Assembly (NCBI RefSeq): GCF_018294505.1
Contig: NC_057809.1
Span: forward strand, 417,807,485 to 417,871,484
Direction of reading: 5' to 3'
DNA from: Triticum aestivum
Taxonomy: Eukaryota > Streptophyta > Magnoliopsida > Poales > Poaceae
Length of the DNA stretch: 64,000 bases
Shown here: positions 21,193-32,850 of the stretch, in pieces
Layout of the letters: the number at the start of each line of letters is the position of its first letter
Position numbering within the stretch: the stretch's first letter is position 1
Program-made: the position numbers and the translations under genes
The notes under the pieces: generated by a model
Database searches by the model: none
Seen by the model: the letters and a program-made list of their open reading frames with translations, nothing else
Told to the model about the DNA's origin: nothing

Positions 21193-24100
21193 TGTCAGGA
21201 CCCCGACTCGATGACACATCGATCTAGCCTGTAACACCTCATATCACTTTGCGGCCTCACGCACGGTATCCCCACGGGTGTCGCCTTACCTTTTCCCGGG
21301 ACCGTTTGCGCCTTTTGGCTCACGTATATGATAGTGTCGCTAGCATCCATATGTTAAGGAGCCCGGGCTGACATGACTAGTTGTAAACCCAAAGTGGCAC
21401 AGACTTACAGGGACATGCATCCATGACCCAGCAACGAACGTGTCGGTCATCAGCAAGTGGGTCCGGGCTGTAGCACTGGGCTAGCAGGACTCCGGTAAAC
21501 CGGGCTGTAGCGGGCTACCAGGACTCCGGTACTCAATGCGTGACATTTCCCCGAAGGGACAGACACAGGAACGAAGAAGGACACATGCCGGCCAGCCTAA
21601 GTGTTCCAGAGCAGTAGCAAGCTACCATGGCTCAGTGGTAACACTAGGAGACATTTCCCGGTAAGAGAGGCTACTAAGGATAAACAACTAGATAGTCAGA
21701 TCCCACACATACCAAGCATTTCAATCATACACACAATATGCTCGATATGTGCAAATACAACAAGGCATCACAACATGACTCTAAGATACAAGTACTTTAT
21801 TTAAGGCTCAGAGAGCCATACATAACATACACAAAGGTACGGGTCACACGACCCAGCATTCAAGTCATACAGTCATACAAACCAGCAGCGGAAGTAACTT
21901 GTCTGAGTACAGACAACTAGAAAAATAAAAGAGGCTTGGAAAGCCTAGCTATACTACGTGGTCCTTCACAAGCTCAGGATCACCACCTGGGTCTTAGCCT
22001 ACTCATTGATGTCAACGTCTATGTAGAACCCATCAGAAGGGGTTGCAGCATCTTCTGTAAAAATGTAAATTATAGCAACATGAGTACAAAGGTACTCAGC
22101 AAGACTTACATCAGATCCTACATACATGCATATTATCAAGAAGGGTTGGTGGAGTTATTGCAGCAAGCCAGCTTTGACTCTTGGCTAGGCTAACCTACGA
22201 GACTCCAACTTGAAATGGTTTTGCGCACACGAGTCCACTACTCACCACTTCAATACACTACCGAGGATCCACCTCCGTATTCCTGCGGAAGAGCCATCCT
22301 CGGCACTCACACTTATCTTGAGGCTTTTAGTAGATTCCGTTTACTTGTCTATGAACTGTATAGGCAACCAAGTAGTCCTTTACCGCAGACGCGGCTATTC
22401 GAATAGATCATGATAACCCTGCAGGGGTGTTCTTCTTCATACATGTTTCCACCACTTAGCGTCTGCACACGACATGTGCTCGGCAGACTTCAAGCGAAAG
22501 TCGACGTGGGTGTAGACCACGACCTACCTAAACACCTAAGCCTCTAGTCCAGGTTTATCGCCTATCCAGGTTCCATCCGCAGGGAGTCCGGCCGAGGTTT
22601 CCCATACGGCCCCGAACGATGTGAACAGGGTTCCCGAGATACCTAACGGGTATTCGGTACACCCGGCCACGTACCTATCGCATCACAGCCCACCCCTACG
22701 GTCAGCGCTGTCCACGGCCTCCAGTAGGCTACAAACACCAGAAACTACTTGCAACTCCTGGACAGAGAGCTAGGGTGAATAAGAAGTCGAGCGGGGTCAT
22801 ATTTCAGGGCCCAATGCATGGTAGTAGATGTGTCTTAAATCACACATACAGATCTCAGTGCTTAAGATCGGCTTCAATGAAACAACCCACCATGTACTCC
22901 TACATGGCCTCTCATCGATACCTTTACCAAATCGTGTTCACCACACCACTCTCATTACCGACATAATCATTTCACTCTAGCCCATCACCCAGATGAACCA
23001 GACCTGACACGACTCTAAGCATAGCAGGCATAGCAAGGTAGGAACAACACATACATATGGCTCAATCAACTCCTACACATGCTAGTGGGTTTCATCTAGT
23101 TACTGTGGCAATGACAGGTCATGCAGAGGAAATGGGTTCAACTACCGTAGCACACAGCAGTTTGAAACGCGTTGTCTTAATGCAGTAAAAGAGAGCAGGA
23201 GCGAGAACATGGGATTGTATCGATATGATCAAATGGTTGGTTGCTTGCCTGATGGTTCGATGCACTGATACGGTTCTTCATTAGGGTAATCACGATACTC
23301 CTCGGAGGCAGAACCTGCCGCAAAGAACACCGATACACAACCATCACCAAACAACGTGCAACAATATGATGCATGCATGAAACATAGCAATATGAGTGTG
23401 TTGGGCTAATGCAACTAAGACCAGAAGGGTTTGAACCAATTTGAATCAAAGATTCAAATTTCAAACTCAAACATGGCCCTTTAAAGTGTTTTTCCTTGTT
23501 CTGCATTAAACATCAGGTTAACTTGTTTAATCATGCATGAAAATAGTACAGATGGATAGATTGGATTTTTCTGATCATTTTTCATATATAATTTGTCTGA
23601 TTTGGAGTTACAGAATAAAAGTTATGAATTTTTGAAGTTTAAACTATATTCTGGAATTTCCTATATTAGATTAATTCCAGAAAATCAATTATTACGTCAG
23701 CCTGACGTCAGTGTGACGTCAGCAGGTCAACGGAACACGTCCGGGTCAAACCTGACAGTGGGTCCCGCGTGTCAGGGTGATTAATTTAATTAAAGTTTAA
23801 ATAAAACTAAACCTGTTTAATTAGCAGGGCTGGGCCCCACCTGTCATTGACTCAGGGGAGTCAACCAGGGCCCACCCGTGGTCAAACCCGGGTCGGCTGC
23901 ACCGGCGTTTAGCCGCCGGCGAGCCCGTCGCGGCGGCGGAAGTGGTTTTGGCTGTTTCGGCCACCAAATGGGTCGCGGAGACCACCGGAGTGGAGCTGAG
24001 GACGAGCCGCGGCTCTTGGTAGAGTCCGTTGGGGTCAGGGTGGCCGGAGTTGGCGTCGGCGATGACTTTGGCGGCCACCGGGGTTCGGCCGAAGACGAAC

Positions 24101-25564
24101 TTGACGCTAGAGGGGTCGGTGAGGCGCGGGGAGTAGCTAGCTAGGTGCTACGTGACACGGTGAGCATGATGGACACCGTGGAGTGGTCGGAGGGTGACCG
24201 GGAGCACGTAGGCGACGAGCTCCACGGCGGTGGTTGCGGTTGAGCTCCGGGAGGTCGCTACACAGCTCGGGAGCAAGAAAAGGAGGGGGGAAGATGGCTA
24301 AGCTCACAGTGAGTGCGACGAAGCCCTTGGTGCGGCCGGGGATGGACCGGAGCGACGGCGGCGTTGAAGGGGATCTCCGGCGACGGCGGTTCGGGCAAGG
24401 TCGTCGCGGTGGACTCGGGCATTGCGAGCGCTCGGGGCTCGGCTTGCTCGATGGAGTGGACAGCGGCGGAGCTCCTGGACACGATGAGAGGACGCACGGG
24501 CGCCGGGGAGCACGGTTACGACGAAGGCACGACGATGGTGGCGTCGGTCANNNNNNNNNNNNNNNNNNNNNNNNNNNNNNNNNNNNNNNNNNNNNNNNNN
24601 NNNNNNNNNNNNNNNNNNNNNNNNNNNNNNNNNNNNNNNNNNNNNNNNNNNNNNNNNNNNNNNNNNNNNNNNNNNNNNNNNNNNNNNNNNNNNNNNNNNN
24701 NNNNNNNNNNNNNNNNNNNNNNNNNNNNNNNNNNNNNNNNNNNNNNNNNNNNNNNNNNNNNNNNNNNNNNNNNNNNNNNNNNNNNNNNNNNNNNNNNNNN
24801 NNNNNNNNNNNNNNNNNNNNNNNNNNNNNNNNNNNNNNNNNNNNNNNNNNNNNNNNNNNNNNNNNNNNNNNGGTCATGGCAGGGGAGCACGAGGGGGAGG
24901 AGCTGGAGAGGAGAGGGGGTGTCTGGGGGGTTCGGGGGAGCGAGGGAGGCCGATCCACGACGTCACCGGGCGAGGGGAGCGGCGAGGCGGCGAGCAGGTG
25001 CGTGGCGCGCGCTGCGGTCGCCGTCGGGCACCTGCCTGCCTGCCTGGCCGGCAAGCAGCTCGTTGGAGCGGCGCTGGGCTGGGCCGGCAGGTGGGCCGGG
25101 AGCAGGCGTCAGGTAAGTTTTTCCATTTTCTTTCTGTTTTCTGTTTTTTTAATACTTCTGCAACTTTGTTGAATTAAATAAAATACTTAAGCAACTCCTA
25201 AAATCACCAAACTACTCCTGGTCCATAGTTGGATTATTTCCAACATGAAACATTTTAGTTTGGAGATATTTGAGCATTTAAATATTTTACATAATTTTAA
25301 ATGCCCAAATTCAATTATTTATGATTTAATTCAAAAACCCTAAGATGGCCTAGGAAAATGTGCATCACTTTTGGCAGAGGTTCTGAACCAAGACAAAAAT
25401 GATGGGCATTTTAGAAGGGCATTTCAGGTTCATTGAAAAAGTTTTTAGTAAACCCTAATTGGTTTGAGAGGGGGCTGGGGGTTCTGTCATCCCCATTTCA
25501 GGTTTCTGATGAAAGAATAAACATGATGCAACACTCTAATGCATGAACTAGCTAGGGTGTGACA
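21193..25564 (-). repeat. Element C 5' LTR (right copy, 4372 bp with N gap)
   Basis: Starts TGTCAGGACC and ends TGTGACA on +. Without the 321 N bases it is 4051 bp, only 4 bp longer than the other LTR. The GGTCA repeat beside the gap accounts for this apart from a 1 bp indel. It drives the element RNA on -. Confidence 0.92.
24551..24871. other. Assembly gap (321 N) flanked by a 5 bp repeat GGTCA
   Basis: The bases before the gap end in GGTCA and those after start GGTCATGGCAGG. The other LTR at 14471-14500 has one GGTCA and nothing between. The gap therefore sits exactly between two copies of a 5 bp repeat. Confidence 0.95.
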
Positions 25565-25569
25565 CGGCG
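25565..25569. other. Target-site duplication (right) of element C, CGGCG
   Basis: Second copy of the CGGCG at 11125-11129. Confidence 0.93.
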
Positions 25570-28500
25570 TGCTCCAGCCCGGGCCGAAGAGCCCTTCCAG
25601 GCCTCAAGACGACCAGCCGCGACCTCCAGCCAGTTGGCCGTCAGGCTGGGGGTGCGCGGTGCCTGCATATCTGGCCACAGGGCGGCAATCGCCTGGGCAC
25701 CGATGCGCTGAAGCCGGCGCAGCATCCGGTGAGCCGGCCAAAGGCGAGCCTCGATGCTTAGGATGTGCTCGTCAAGAGTTCGGGGGGCATCGGCGGCGAC
25801 CTTCGCGCCCTCCGCCCTCTGACTTTCGCGGTCGGCCTCGATGGCTTGGATGGCGGCCTGCGATTGCCCAGGGAAGAAGTCTGCAAAGACGAGAAGAAAC
25901 GAAGAAGAAAGTCAAAAACCAGGAGTCGGCATGATTTAAATCGGCAGCTTGAGGAAAGAGAATAAAGAGACTCACCATCAACTATGTCTTCGATCTCGTG
26001 GAAGCCGGAGGACAGCAGCGCCTCCTTGTCAGACCAGGAGGAGCGCTCGCTCGCGAACTCGGCCAAGAGAGCAGTTTCCGCCTCCTCCGCCTCCCTCTGC
26101 GACTTCACAAGCAGCTCCTTCTGCTCCGCCAACTGAGTGGCCAGCAGATCACGCTCTGCGGCGAGCCTACTGCACTCCTCCCCTTTGGCGCGCAGGGCGG
26201 AGTTGGCTTCGCTCAACTACTGTTGAAGAGCAGTGTTGGCTCCTGAAGGAAAGAAAGAAAGACAACAGTCGTCAATAAAGAAGGTCGCCAGGAAGATCCG
26301 GCCCGACTGCTCAGCAGTCGGCCCGAATCTCGGGGACTACAGCCCGTGGGTGCGCTAGCGCGCCCCTGCAGAGAAGAAAAAGAGAGACTTACTCCGGCTC
26401 TCCGCCAAGTTGGCGGTCCGCTTGCCCAGCTCTTCAACATTACAGTTGAAGGTAGTGACGCGGAGGTTGTGGTAATCCTGCGACAAGCATTTCAGACAAA
26501 GTTAGTACCCAGAAGTTATTCAATTGGAGTTCCAGGCCGCCTGCTCAGCAGTCGACCCGAAACTCGTGGACTACACCCAGTGGGTGCGCTGGCGCGCCCC
26601 CACAAAGAGGAACAAGAAAACAAAGGCCCAAAGAAACAACATACCCGGACGGCTGCCCGCGACGCTAGGAACGCCTTGGTGCAACTCTGGAGGGCGTCGC
26701 CCTTAGCGCGGAGCTTCGCCTGGACGTCCAGGAGCGCCCGGTTTAGCGGCCCTGTGCCGCCTCCTCGCACCCACCCAACAGGTGCGGCGCTCGTCGCTTC
26801 GGCGTCTGGGGCCGCCAAGCTGGCGGTGCTGGCTTCCAGGGGGTGGGGTGCCGAAGTCGCCTTCTCCAGACGACGGCGCGTTGGCGAGCCAACTTGAAGG
26901 AGTAGCCTCGCCACGGCCTCGTCTTCGGTCGGCGGCACCGGAGGGTCCGCTGGCTGCTCACCTCGCACGCCTTCAGACGGCGGTGGAGGCGGCGGCGGAA
27001 CATTTGCGTCCGGAGTAGAGGGGTCGCCACCCTCCCTCTCCTCGACGGGGTTCTCCCCGCCGGCTTCTCCAGTCGGCCCCGCGGACTCTAGAGGCGGCGG
27101 TGCAGAGCTCAGCGGGGTGACAAGCACTGTCGACTGGCAGCGTGCGGCATCCTCAGCCCGCTGCTTCGCCGCGGCGGCGGCTTCTGCCTTCGCTAGTCTT
27201 TTCTTGGCGGAGGCCTCCGCCCTCTCCACACAGAGGGCCTCTTCTTCATTGCGCCTCTCCCACGCATTCCGCTCCGTCGCCTCCCGGAGGTCAGCGGCGG
27301 GGTCAATCCGCCGAGTGGTGGCAGACGTCTCCGCTGACCCCATGACGGAGGCGGCGGCGACCCGCTCAAGAGAGAGGGGAGCCCTGAAGCAAGAGGGGCA
27401 AGCAGAGATTCAGACAAATCATGAAGAAAGAATAAAACTGTGAAGACAGAATACTTACGCAGAGACCAATGGCGGCTTCTTCACTTCCTTACGGAAGCGG
27501 ATGGCCTTCGCGGCTGCCTCGTCCCGCCGGGTTGCCGCAGCCGAGCCCTTGGGCTTCTTCGGCCGGCTGCCGAACAAAGTTGGCGCAGCCCGGCGCTTCT
27601 TCCCGCCGCCTAGAGTGCCCGATGCGGCAGAAGAGCCCGCGCCCGGCTGGCCAGCCCCTGGCCGATGGCGAGGGGCGACTTCTCCCTCGACGTTGTCTTC
27701 AGGCCAGTCGGCGAAGGTAGCCGAGGGCCTGAAGTCGCCTGTCGTCCCTCCTCCTCCCTCGGTGTCGTCTTCCAGAGCCGCCGCCTCCAGATCAGGGTCG
27801 TCGACGTCACTCTCCGCCCGGTCGGCGACGAACTCATGGGCCGGCCCCGAGGTGCCGGCTGGTGGGTGAAGAAGGGGATTCTATCCAAAGCCGACTGATC
27901 AGAACAAAACTCGGCAAGAAGAAGACAATCTAAAGAAAAGAAAGGCGACTCACCCCGGGCGGGGGGTTGGCGCGAGAGTACGGCTCCTTGCCGAATCGCC
28001 AGTCCTCCAGGAGCCTACTGTCCGAAAGATAGTTCACCATGTGGGCCACCTCTTCGTGAGGCATGTCCTTGGTGCACATCCGACTCGGGTCGCGGTGCCC
28101 GCTCATCTGGCATATCATGTGAGGGCGGCCTTGGAGTGGAAGAACTCGGCGCGACACAAAGGCGGCCAGCAGGTCCGGACCAGTCAGACCCTCCGACTGT
28201 GTCAGCACTCGGAGTCGCGTGATGGCGCCGGCTCCCGCAGGCTTCAGCGACTTGGCCCGGTACGACCAGTTGGGCAGTCTCCCAGCCGGCGGGTCGGCTT
28301 CGAAAGCTGGCAGATTGACCCAGTCGCCCCTCGTGGCGATGTTCCTGACGTAGAAGTAGGACCTCTGCCACATCTTCACCGACTTCAACAGCGAGACGGA
28401 GGGGAAGTGGTTGTTGGCTCCTGTCCTTCGCACGGCGATGAAGGCGCCGCACTGAGCCGGCATGCCCGTGGCCTGGGTGCCGAGCTTGGAGAAGAAGAAC

Positions 28501-28870
28501 TCCCCCAGAGCTCGAGGGCGGGGAGGACTCCGAGGAAGCCTTCGCACAGAGCCACAAAGGCAGACAACAACACCACTGTGTTGGGGGTGAGGTGGTGTGG
28601 CTGAAGGCCGTAGAACTCCATGAACGACCGGAAAAAGCTGCTCGCCGACAGCCCCAACCCGTGCAGGCAGTGCGAGCGGAAGATGACCCGCTCGCCCTCC
28701 TGCGGGGCGGGGGAAATCTCCCTCTCCGGCGCAAGACGCACCTGCACGCGATCCTCACCGGGAAGCTGACGGGTCCGGCGGAGGAACTCGATATGGTCTT
28801 CATGGACTTCGGAGCCGTCCCAGGTGCCGGAGCGCATTGGGGGAGGCGCGGTAGCAGAGGAGGAACTCAT
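25570..28870 (-). pseudogene. Element B antisense gene, exons 1-6 (5' part), putative plant-transposon domain protein
   Basis: Start ATG 28870 (MSSSSATAPPPMRSG). Exon model from GT/AG sites on -: 28870-27954, 27894-27459, 27383-26645, 26477-26393, 26242-25976, then 25880 onward into 11129-10653 across element C. Donors are strong (GTGAGT, GTAAGT, GTATGT, GTAAGT, GTGAGT). Exon 1 holds a globular domain (EFLRRTRQLPGEDRVQVRL, HGLGLSASSFFRSFMEFYGL, HHLTPNTVVLLSAFVALCE, then SYFYVRNIATRGDW). I match this, from memory, to the Pfam family called putative gypsy type transposon (PF04195). Later exons are acidic, basic and coiled coil. Breaks: a frameshift in a G run near 28508, another in exon 2 near 27850, and TAG at 26217-26219. 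Intron 1 would be only 59 bp, so that border is uncertain. Confidence 0.7.
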
Positions 28871-29013
28871 CGCGAAGCTGTCGCCGCGGTGTTCGCCGGA
28901 GCTTGGGCGTGCGGCGGAGCGAAGAAGAGAGGAAGCAGGAGAGCAAGGAGAGCGAGGATGAAGAGAGCAAGAGGTAGTGGGAAGGAGGGGCGCGTGTGCC
29001 CCCCTCTTCCCCC

Positions 29014-29022
29014 TACTTATAG
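29014..29022 (-). promoter_or_regulatory. TATA box for the antisense gene of element B
   Basis: The - strand reads CTATAAGTA in a GC-rich setting, about 145 bp upstream of the ATG at 28870. Spacing fits a plant Pol II promoter with a short 5' leader. Confidence 0.6.
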
Positions 29023-29460
29023 CCCCGTGGGCTGCGAAGCCGAGGGGACGGACTTGGGGTTTTACTGCACCCACAACCCCACATCCCCCACGATCCCCGA
29101 AAAGTTACTGCGCGTAGTAACTCCACGGGAATCCCAACCGTCCACCGGGGACGCATCGGATCCGCTCGGGCGCCGAGGTGTGGTAGTGGCGGGCCGGACG
29201 GCCTAGCCACGTGCCCTCGCGTGACAGGCCAAGAGCGGGCGGCGGCCTGGAAGCTTAGCTAGCATGCCACTTGAAATCCCGCCGCGACGTTCGAACTACT
29301 GAGCAAGTCGGAATTGAGTGAGTCTGAGTCGGGCGAGTCCGACTCCTTCTAGTCAGCCCGGCAGAAGTCAATCAAGACCATGCGTCAAGCACCCGGAGAG
29401 ATAAACTGCTGAGGCTTCTCGGCCGATCGTCCGTGGCGCCTCACCAGCTTCGGGGACTAC
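29023..29460. other. Element B region between antisense promoter and 3' LTR, with polypurine-like tract
   Basis: No gene seen. The end (CTTCGGGGACTAC, 29448-29460) directly before the 3' LTR is in the polypurine position and is similar to the tract used by related elements. Confidence 0.55.
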
Positions 29461-30600
29461 TATTGGAGTAATGGGCCACGGGTAGGCCAACCCGGGCCCC
29501 AGGACCTTTCAAGACATCAGGGAAGGCTGCGCCCCTCAAGACTCCGGGACGAAGAGCCGCCTCCTGAGGAGTCGACGGCAGGGCGGCCAGCTGCCCGCCC
29601 ACGGCTGAGTCCCAGGGATGACTTCCAGAGAAGCTGGCTTGGGGAGCCGGCCGGCGAGTCCAACAAATCATGACCTCATCAAAGGGGGACGAGGCAGGGC
29701 ATGGCTACAGCAAAGCCTACCCCCGCCCCTCACCAAGGGCAGGCATGGCCACAGCACGCCGTACTCTGGAAGATCTTCGTGCAGCGTGGCACTGTTGCCA
29801 TGCCGGCCCTAACGTCAGCACCACAGTACCGAGTCTTGTGCCCACGACGGCTTGTCTGTACGGCCTGGAAGCATCGGGACGCACCAGCCAGCGAGATCTC
29901 AGGAGACAGTGGGAGGACCGCCAGTCGGACCCGTCGGGTGTCGGCCCGGGGAAGTCGGCCAAGCCAGCCCCCGGGGCCCACACGCCATTAATCAAGATGA
30001 GATGGGAAGTGGCCACAGTGATCGCCCGCCAGGCGGCGGGACTGTTGCCACGACCCCATGACCAAGCCTGCGCATGAAGAGCATGGCTACAGTAATCAGC
30101 AGCCGGCAAGACCCGCCCGCGGCGGACGCGGCATGTCGGCTCCGTACCAGACCAGTCGGCGGGGCCCACCAGTCGGTGGGCCCCAGCAGTCGGCGGAAAA
30201 GTCGGAGGTCGGAGGCACTAACGGCTGGGCCCGCACCCAGTCTAATTACCATTGTACCCCTGGGGGGTAGGCCTATATAAACCCCCCAGGGCACCCATGC
30301 AAAGGGTTGGATCCCAGTAGTTCTATACCATACCAAATAGAAGGTGGGAGCTAGCCTTGCCCTCTCCTACCGCCAGATACAGCTCAAGGAGCAACCGTGT
30401 AAACACTTGACCATAGTGATCATGCGGAGACCCCGCAGAGCAGCAGTAGGGGTGTTATCTCCGCGGAGAGCCCTGAAGCTGGGTAAGATTCGCCGGCGTG
30501 CATGTCTTCGCCTCATCCCGTTTCTAGGCACCGGCGACGTTCTACTCGCCCCCACCATGATAAGCCATCCATTGGCATATGTCGCACCAAACCCCCGACA
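29461..30600 (+). repeat. Element B 3' LTR
   Basis: 1140 bp, pairs with 2351-3474. The first bases are TATTGG instead of TGTCGG, so the conserved terminal TG has become TA. It ends CCCCCGACA. A TATA box is at 30273-30281. Confidence 0.93.
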
Positions 30601-30605
30601 CTATA
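30601..30605. other. Target-site duplication (right) of element B, CTATA
   Basis: Second copy of 2346-2350. Confidence 0.93.
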
Positions 30606-31259
30606 GGAGATTTATCAAAGAATTTTCTAAAATTTCTAGGCCTCTTATTAATCTTTTGCAAAAGGATATTCCTTTTGTTTTTGATGATGATTGTTTAGAA
30701 GCCTTAATATCTGCACCTATTGTCCAACCAGCTGATTGGAACTTGCCTTTTGAAATTATGTGTGATGCTAGTGATTATGCTGTTGGTGTTGTTCTAGGTC
30801 AAAGAGTTGATAAGAAACTTAATGTTTTTCATTATGCTAGTAAACTCTAGACAGTGCTCAAAGAAATTATGCTACTACTGAAAAAGAATTCTTAGCAGTG
30901 GTGTTTGCTTGTGATAAATTTAGATCTTATATTGTTGATTCCAAAGTAACTGTTCACACAGACCATGCTGCTATTAAATATCTTATGGAAAAGAAGGATG
31001 CTAAACCTAGACTTCATTGGGTTCTCTTGTTACAATAATTTGATTTACATATCATTGATAGAAAAGGAGCTGAGAACCCCGTAGCTGGTAATTTGTCTAG
31101 GCTTGAAAATGTGCTTGATGACCCACTACCTATTGATGATAGTTTTCCTCATGAGCAGTTAGCTGCAGTAAATGTTGCTAATAGTACTCCTTGGTATGAT
31201 GACTATGCTAATTACATTGTTGCTAAATATTTACCACCTAGCTTTACATACCAGCAATG
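30606..31259 (+). pseudogene. Element A RT end and RNase H (resumes after element B)
   Basis: Continues the RT thumb (RRFIKEFSKISRPLINLL) into RNase H. The start is FEIMCDASDYAVGVVLGQ (first Asp). A stop at 30848-30850 lies inside HYASKL. Then [16 protein letters not shown] (Glu), [12 protein letters not shown] (Asp), a TAA near 31036-31038, and DRKGAENPVAGNLSR, in which the last catalytic Asp (normally ADxLSR) reads A-G-N-L-S-R. The integrase linker follows to a stop near 31280. RNase H would degrade the RNA strand. This copy is inactive. Confidence 0.8.
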
Positions 31260-32519
31260 GAAAAATTCTTCTATGATTTAAGACATTACTTTTGGGATGA
31301 CCCACATCTTTATAAAGGAGTAGATGGTATTATTAGACGTTGTGTACCTGAGCATGAACAGGGACAAATCCTATGGAAATGTCACTCTAAGGCTTATGGA
31401 GGGCATCATGCTGGAGATAGAACTACTCACAAGGCATTGCAATCTGGATTTTATTGGCCTACAGTCTTCAAGGATGCCCGTAAGTTTGTCTCTTCTTGTG
31501 ATGAATGTCAAATAATAGGTAATATCGGTAAGCGTCAAGAAATGCCTATGAATTATTCACTTGTTGTTGAACCATTTGATGTTTGGGGATTTGATTACAT
31601 GGGACCTTTTCTTTCCTCTACTGGGTATACACATATTTTGGTTGTTGTTGATTATGTTACTAAATTGGTAGAAGCCATTCCAACCAGTAGTTCTAGCTGA
31701 TCACAACACCTCTATTAAAATGCTTAAGGAAGTTATTTTCCCAAGGTTTGGAGTCCCTGGATATTTAATGACTGATGGTGGTTCACACTTTATTCATGGT
31801 GCTTCCCGTAAGATGCTTGCTAAGTGTGATGTTAACCATAGAATTGCATCACCCTATCATCCTTAGTCTAGTGGTCAAGTTGAACTTAGCAATAGAGAAA
31901 TAAAATAATTTTGCAAAATACTGTTAATAGGTCCAGGAAGAATTGGTCTAAGAAATTAGATGATGCACTTTGGGCTTATAGAACAGCATATAAAAATCCT
32001 ATGGGTATGTCTCCTTATAAAATGGTTTATGGAAAAGCTTGCCATTTGCCTCTTGAGTTAGAACATAAAGCATATTGGGCAGTTAAAGAACTCAACTATG
32101 ATTTCAAACTTGCTGGTGAAAAGAGGTTATTTGATATAAGCTCCTTAGATGAATGGAGAACCCAAGCTTATGAGAATGCAAAGTTATTCAAACAAAAAGT
32201 TAAAAGATGGCATGACAAAAGAATTAAAAAGCATGAGTTTAAAGTTGGAGAATATGTTCTTTTGTACAACTCTCGTTTTAGATTTTTTGCAGGAAAGCTC
32301 CTCTCGAAATGGGAAGGCCCATACATCATCGAGGAGGTTTACTGGTCTCGAGCCATCAAAATAAATAACTCCGAAGGTACTAACCTGAAGGTTGTCAATG
32401 GGCAACGAATAAAGCATTATATCTCAGGTACGCCTATCAATATTGAAAGTAATATTATCCAAACTTTGACACCGGAAGAACACATAAAAGAGTCCTTCCA
32501 GAAAACTCTAGAATCGTGA
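31257..32519 (+). pseudogene. Element A integrase
   Basis: The zinc domain is in 31257-31700 (GGHHAGDRTTHKAL, SCDECQ). The core has WGFDYMGPF (Asp) and ILVVVDYVTKLVEAI, then a frame break near 31700. MTDGGSHF (Asp; G for the usual N) and GQVELSNREIK (Glu) follow, with a TAG (CAG origin likely) at 31864-31866. The C-terminal part 31911-32519 is fully open (WAYRTAYKNPMGMSPYKMVYG, ACHLPLELEHKAYWA, SKWEGPYIIEEVY, INNSEG, NGQRIKHYI). That is the standard Athila integrase end. Dead but easily recognised. Confidence 0.85.
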
Positions 32520-32640
32520 AAATAAAGAGGTACATGATACGGTAAGTAAACGGACTCCGAAAAATCTGTAAAAATATTTTTTATCAGTTTTGGAATATTT
32601 TAAAATTTTGGAAATGAAGAAACTTCTAGGAAGCGTCCCT

Positions 32641-32766
32641 GGTGGGCACAAGACACCAGGGCGCGCCAGGCTTGCCTGGGGCGCCCAGGTGGGTTGTGCC
32701 CACATGGGACACCCTCCGTACTCCATTTTTCCATGTGTCCTCCAAGATAAAATATATATATATATA
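32641..32766 (+). promoter_or_regulatory. Promoter-like GC palindrome and TATA run before the third ORF of element A
   Basis: GTGGGCACA (32642-32650) pairs perfectly with TGTGCCCAC (32695-32703), and CCAGG/CCTGG forms an inner stem with a CTTG loop. About 50 bp later is a TATATA run (32753-32766), then a pyrimidine-rich stretch ending TTTTCTGTCAG (to about 32838) and the ORF start at 32851. The LTR of A has the same order: a palindrome at 35254-35272, then TATATAAG at 35348. Confidence 0.5.
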
Positions 32767-32850
32767 CTTCCCAAACCTATTGATCACCGTATCGCAGAGA
32801 AATCCTTTGTTCTCTTTTTCCTTGTTGTTTTCTGTCAGATCCCATCTACC

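Larger units (their letters stand above)
11130..25564 (-). mobile_element. Element C: Tekay-type chromovirus (Ty3/Gypsy) on the minus strand
   Basis: Two 4 kb LTRs (11130-15176 and 21193-25564), CGGCG duplications, a Met-type primer site at 21177-21188, a purine-rich tract at 15177-15190, an extra ORF, and one gag-pol frame ending in a chromodomain. The chromodomain and single-frame gag-pol place it with chromoviruses, and the LTR size suggests the Tekay branch. The LTR start resembles Triticeae Jeli/Daniela-type families from memory. About 59 differences were counted by eye between LTRs over 4.05 kb (about 1.5%), roughly 0.5 to 0.6 million years at 1.3e-8. It is the youngest element here with two LTRs. 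Confidence 0.92.
2351..30600 (+). mobile_element. Element B: Tat-clade Ty3/Gypsy LTR retrotransposon with antisense gene, split by element C
   Basis: B has two LTRs (2351-3474 and 29461-30600), CTATA target duplications, a primer-site-like sequence, gag, protease, RT, a first RNase H, a second archaeal-type RNase H, and integrase on +. A multi-exon gene runs on the opposite strand between pol and the 3' LTR. Two RNase H domains and the antisense gene are marks of the grass Tat clade (RIRE2/Retand-like). Without element C the element is about 13.8 kb. The LTRs differ at roughly 55 sites by eye (about 5%). With the often used grass LTR rate of 1.3e-8 per site per year this gives about 2 million years. 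Many stops make it non-autonomous now. Confidence 0.9.

Noticed and set aside
24234..25172. 312-codon ORF across the N gap
   Set aside because: About one third of the frame is N; not a real ORF.
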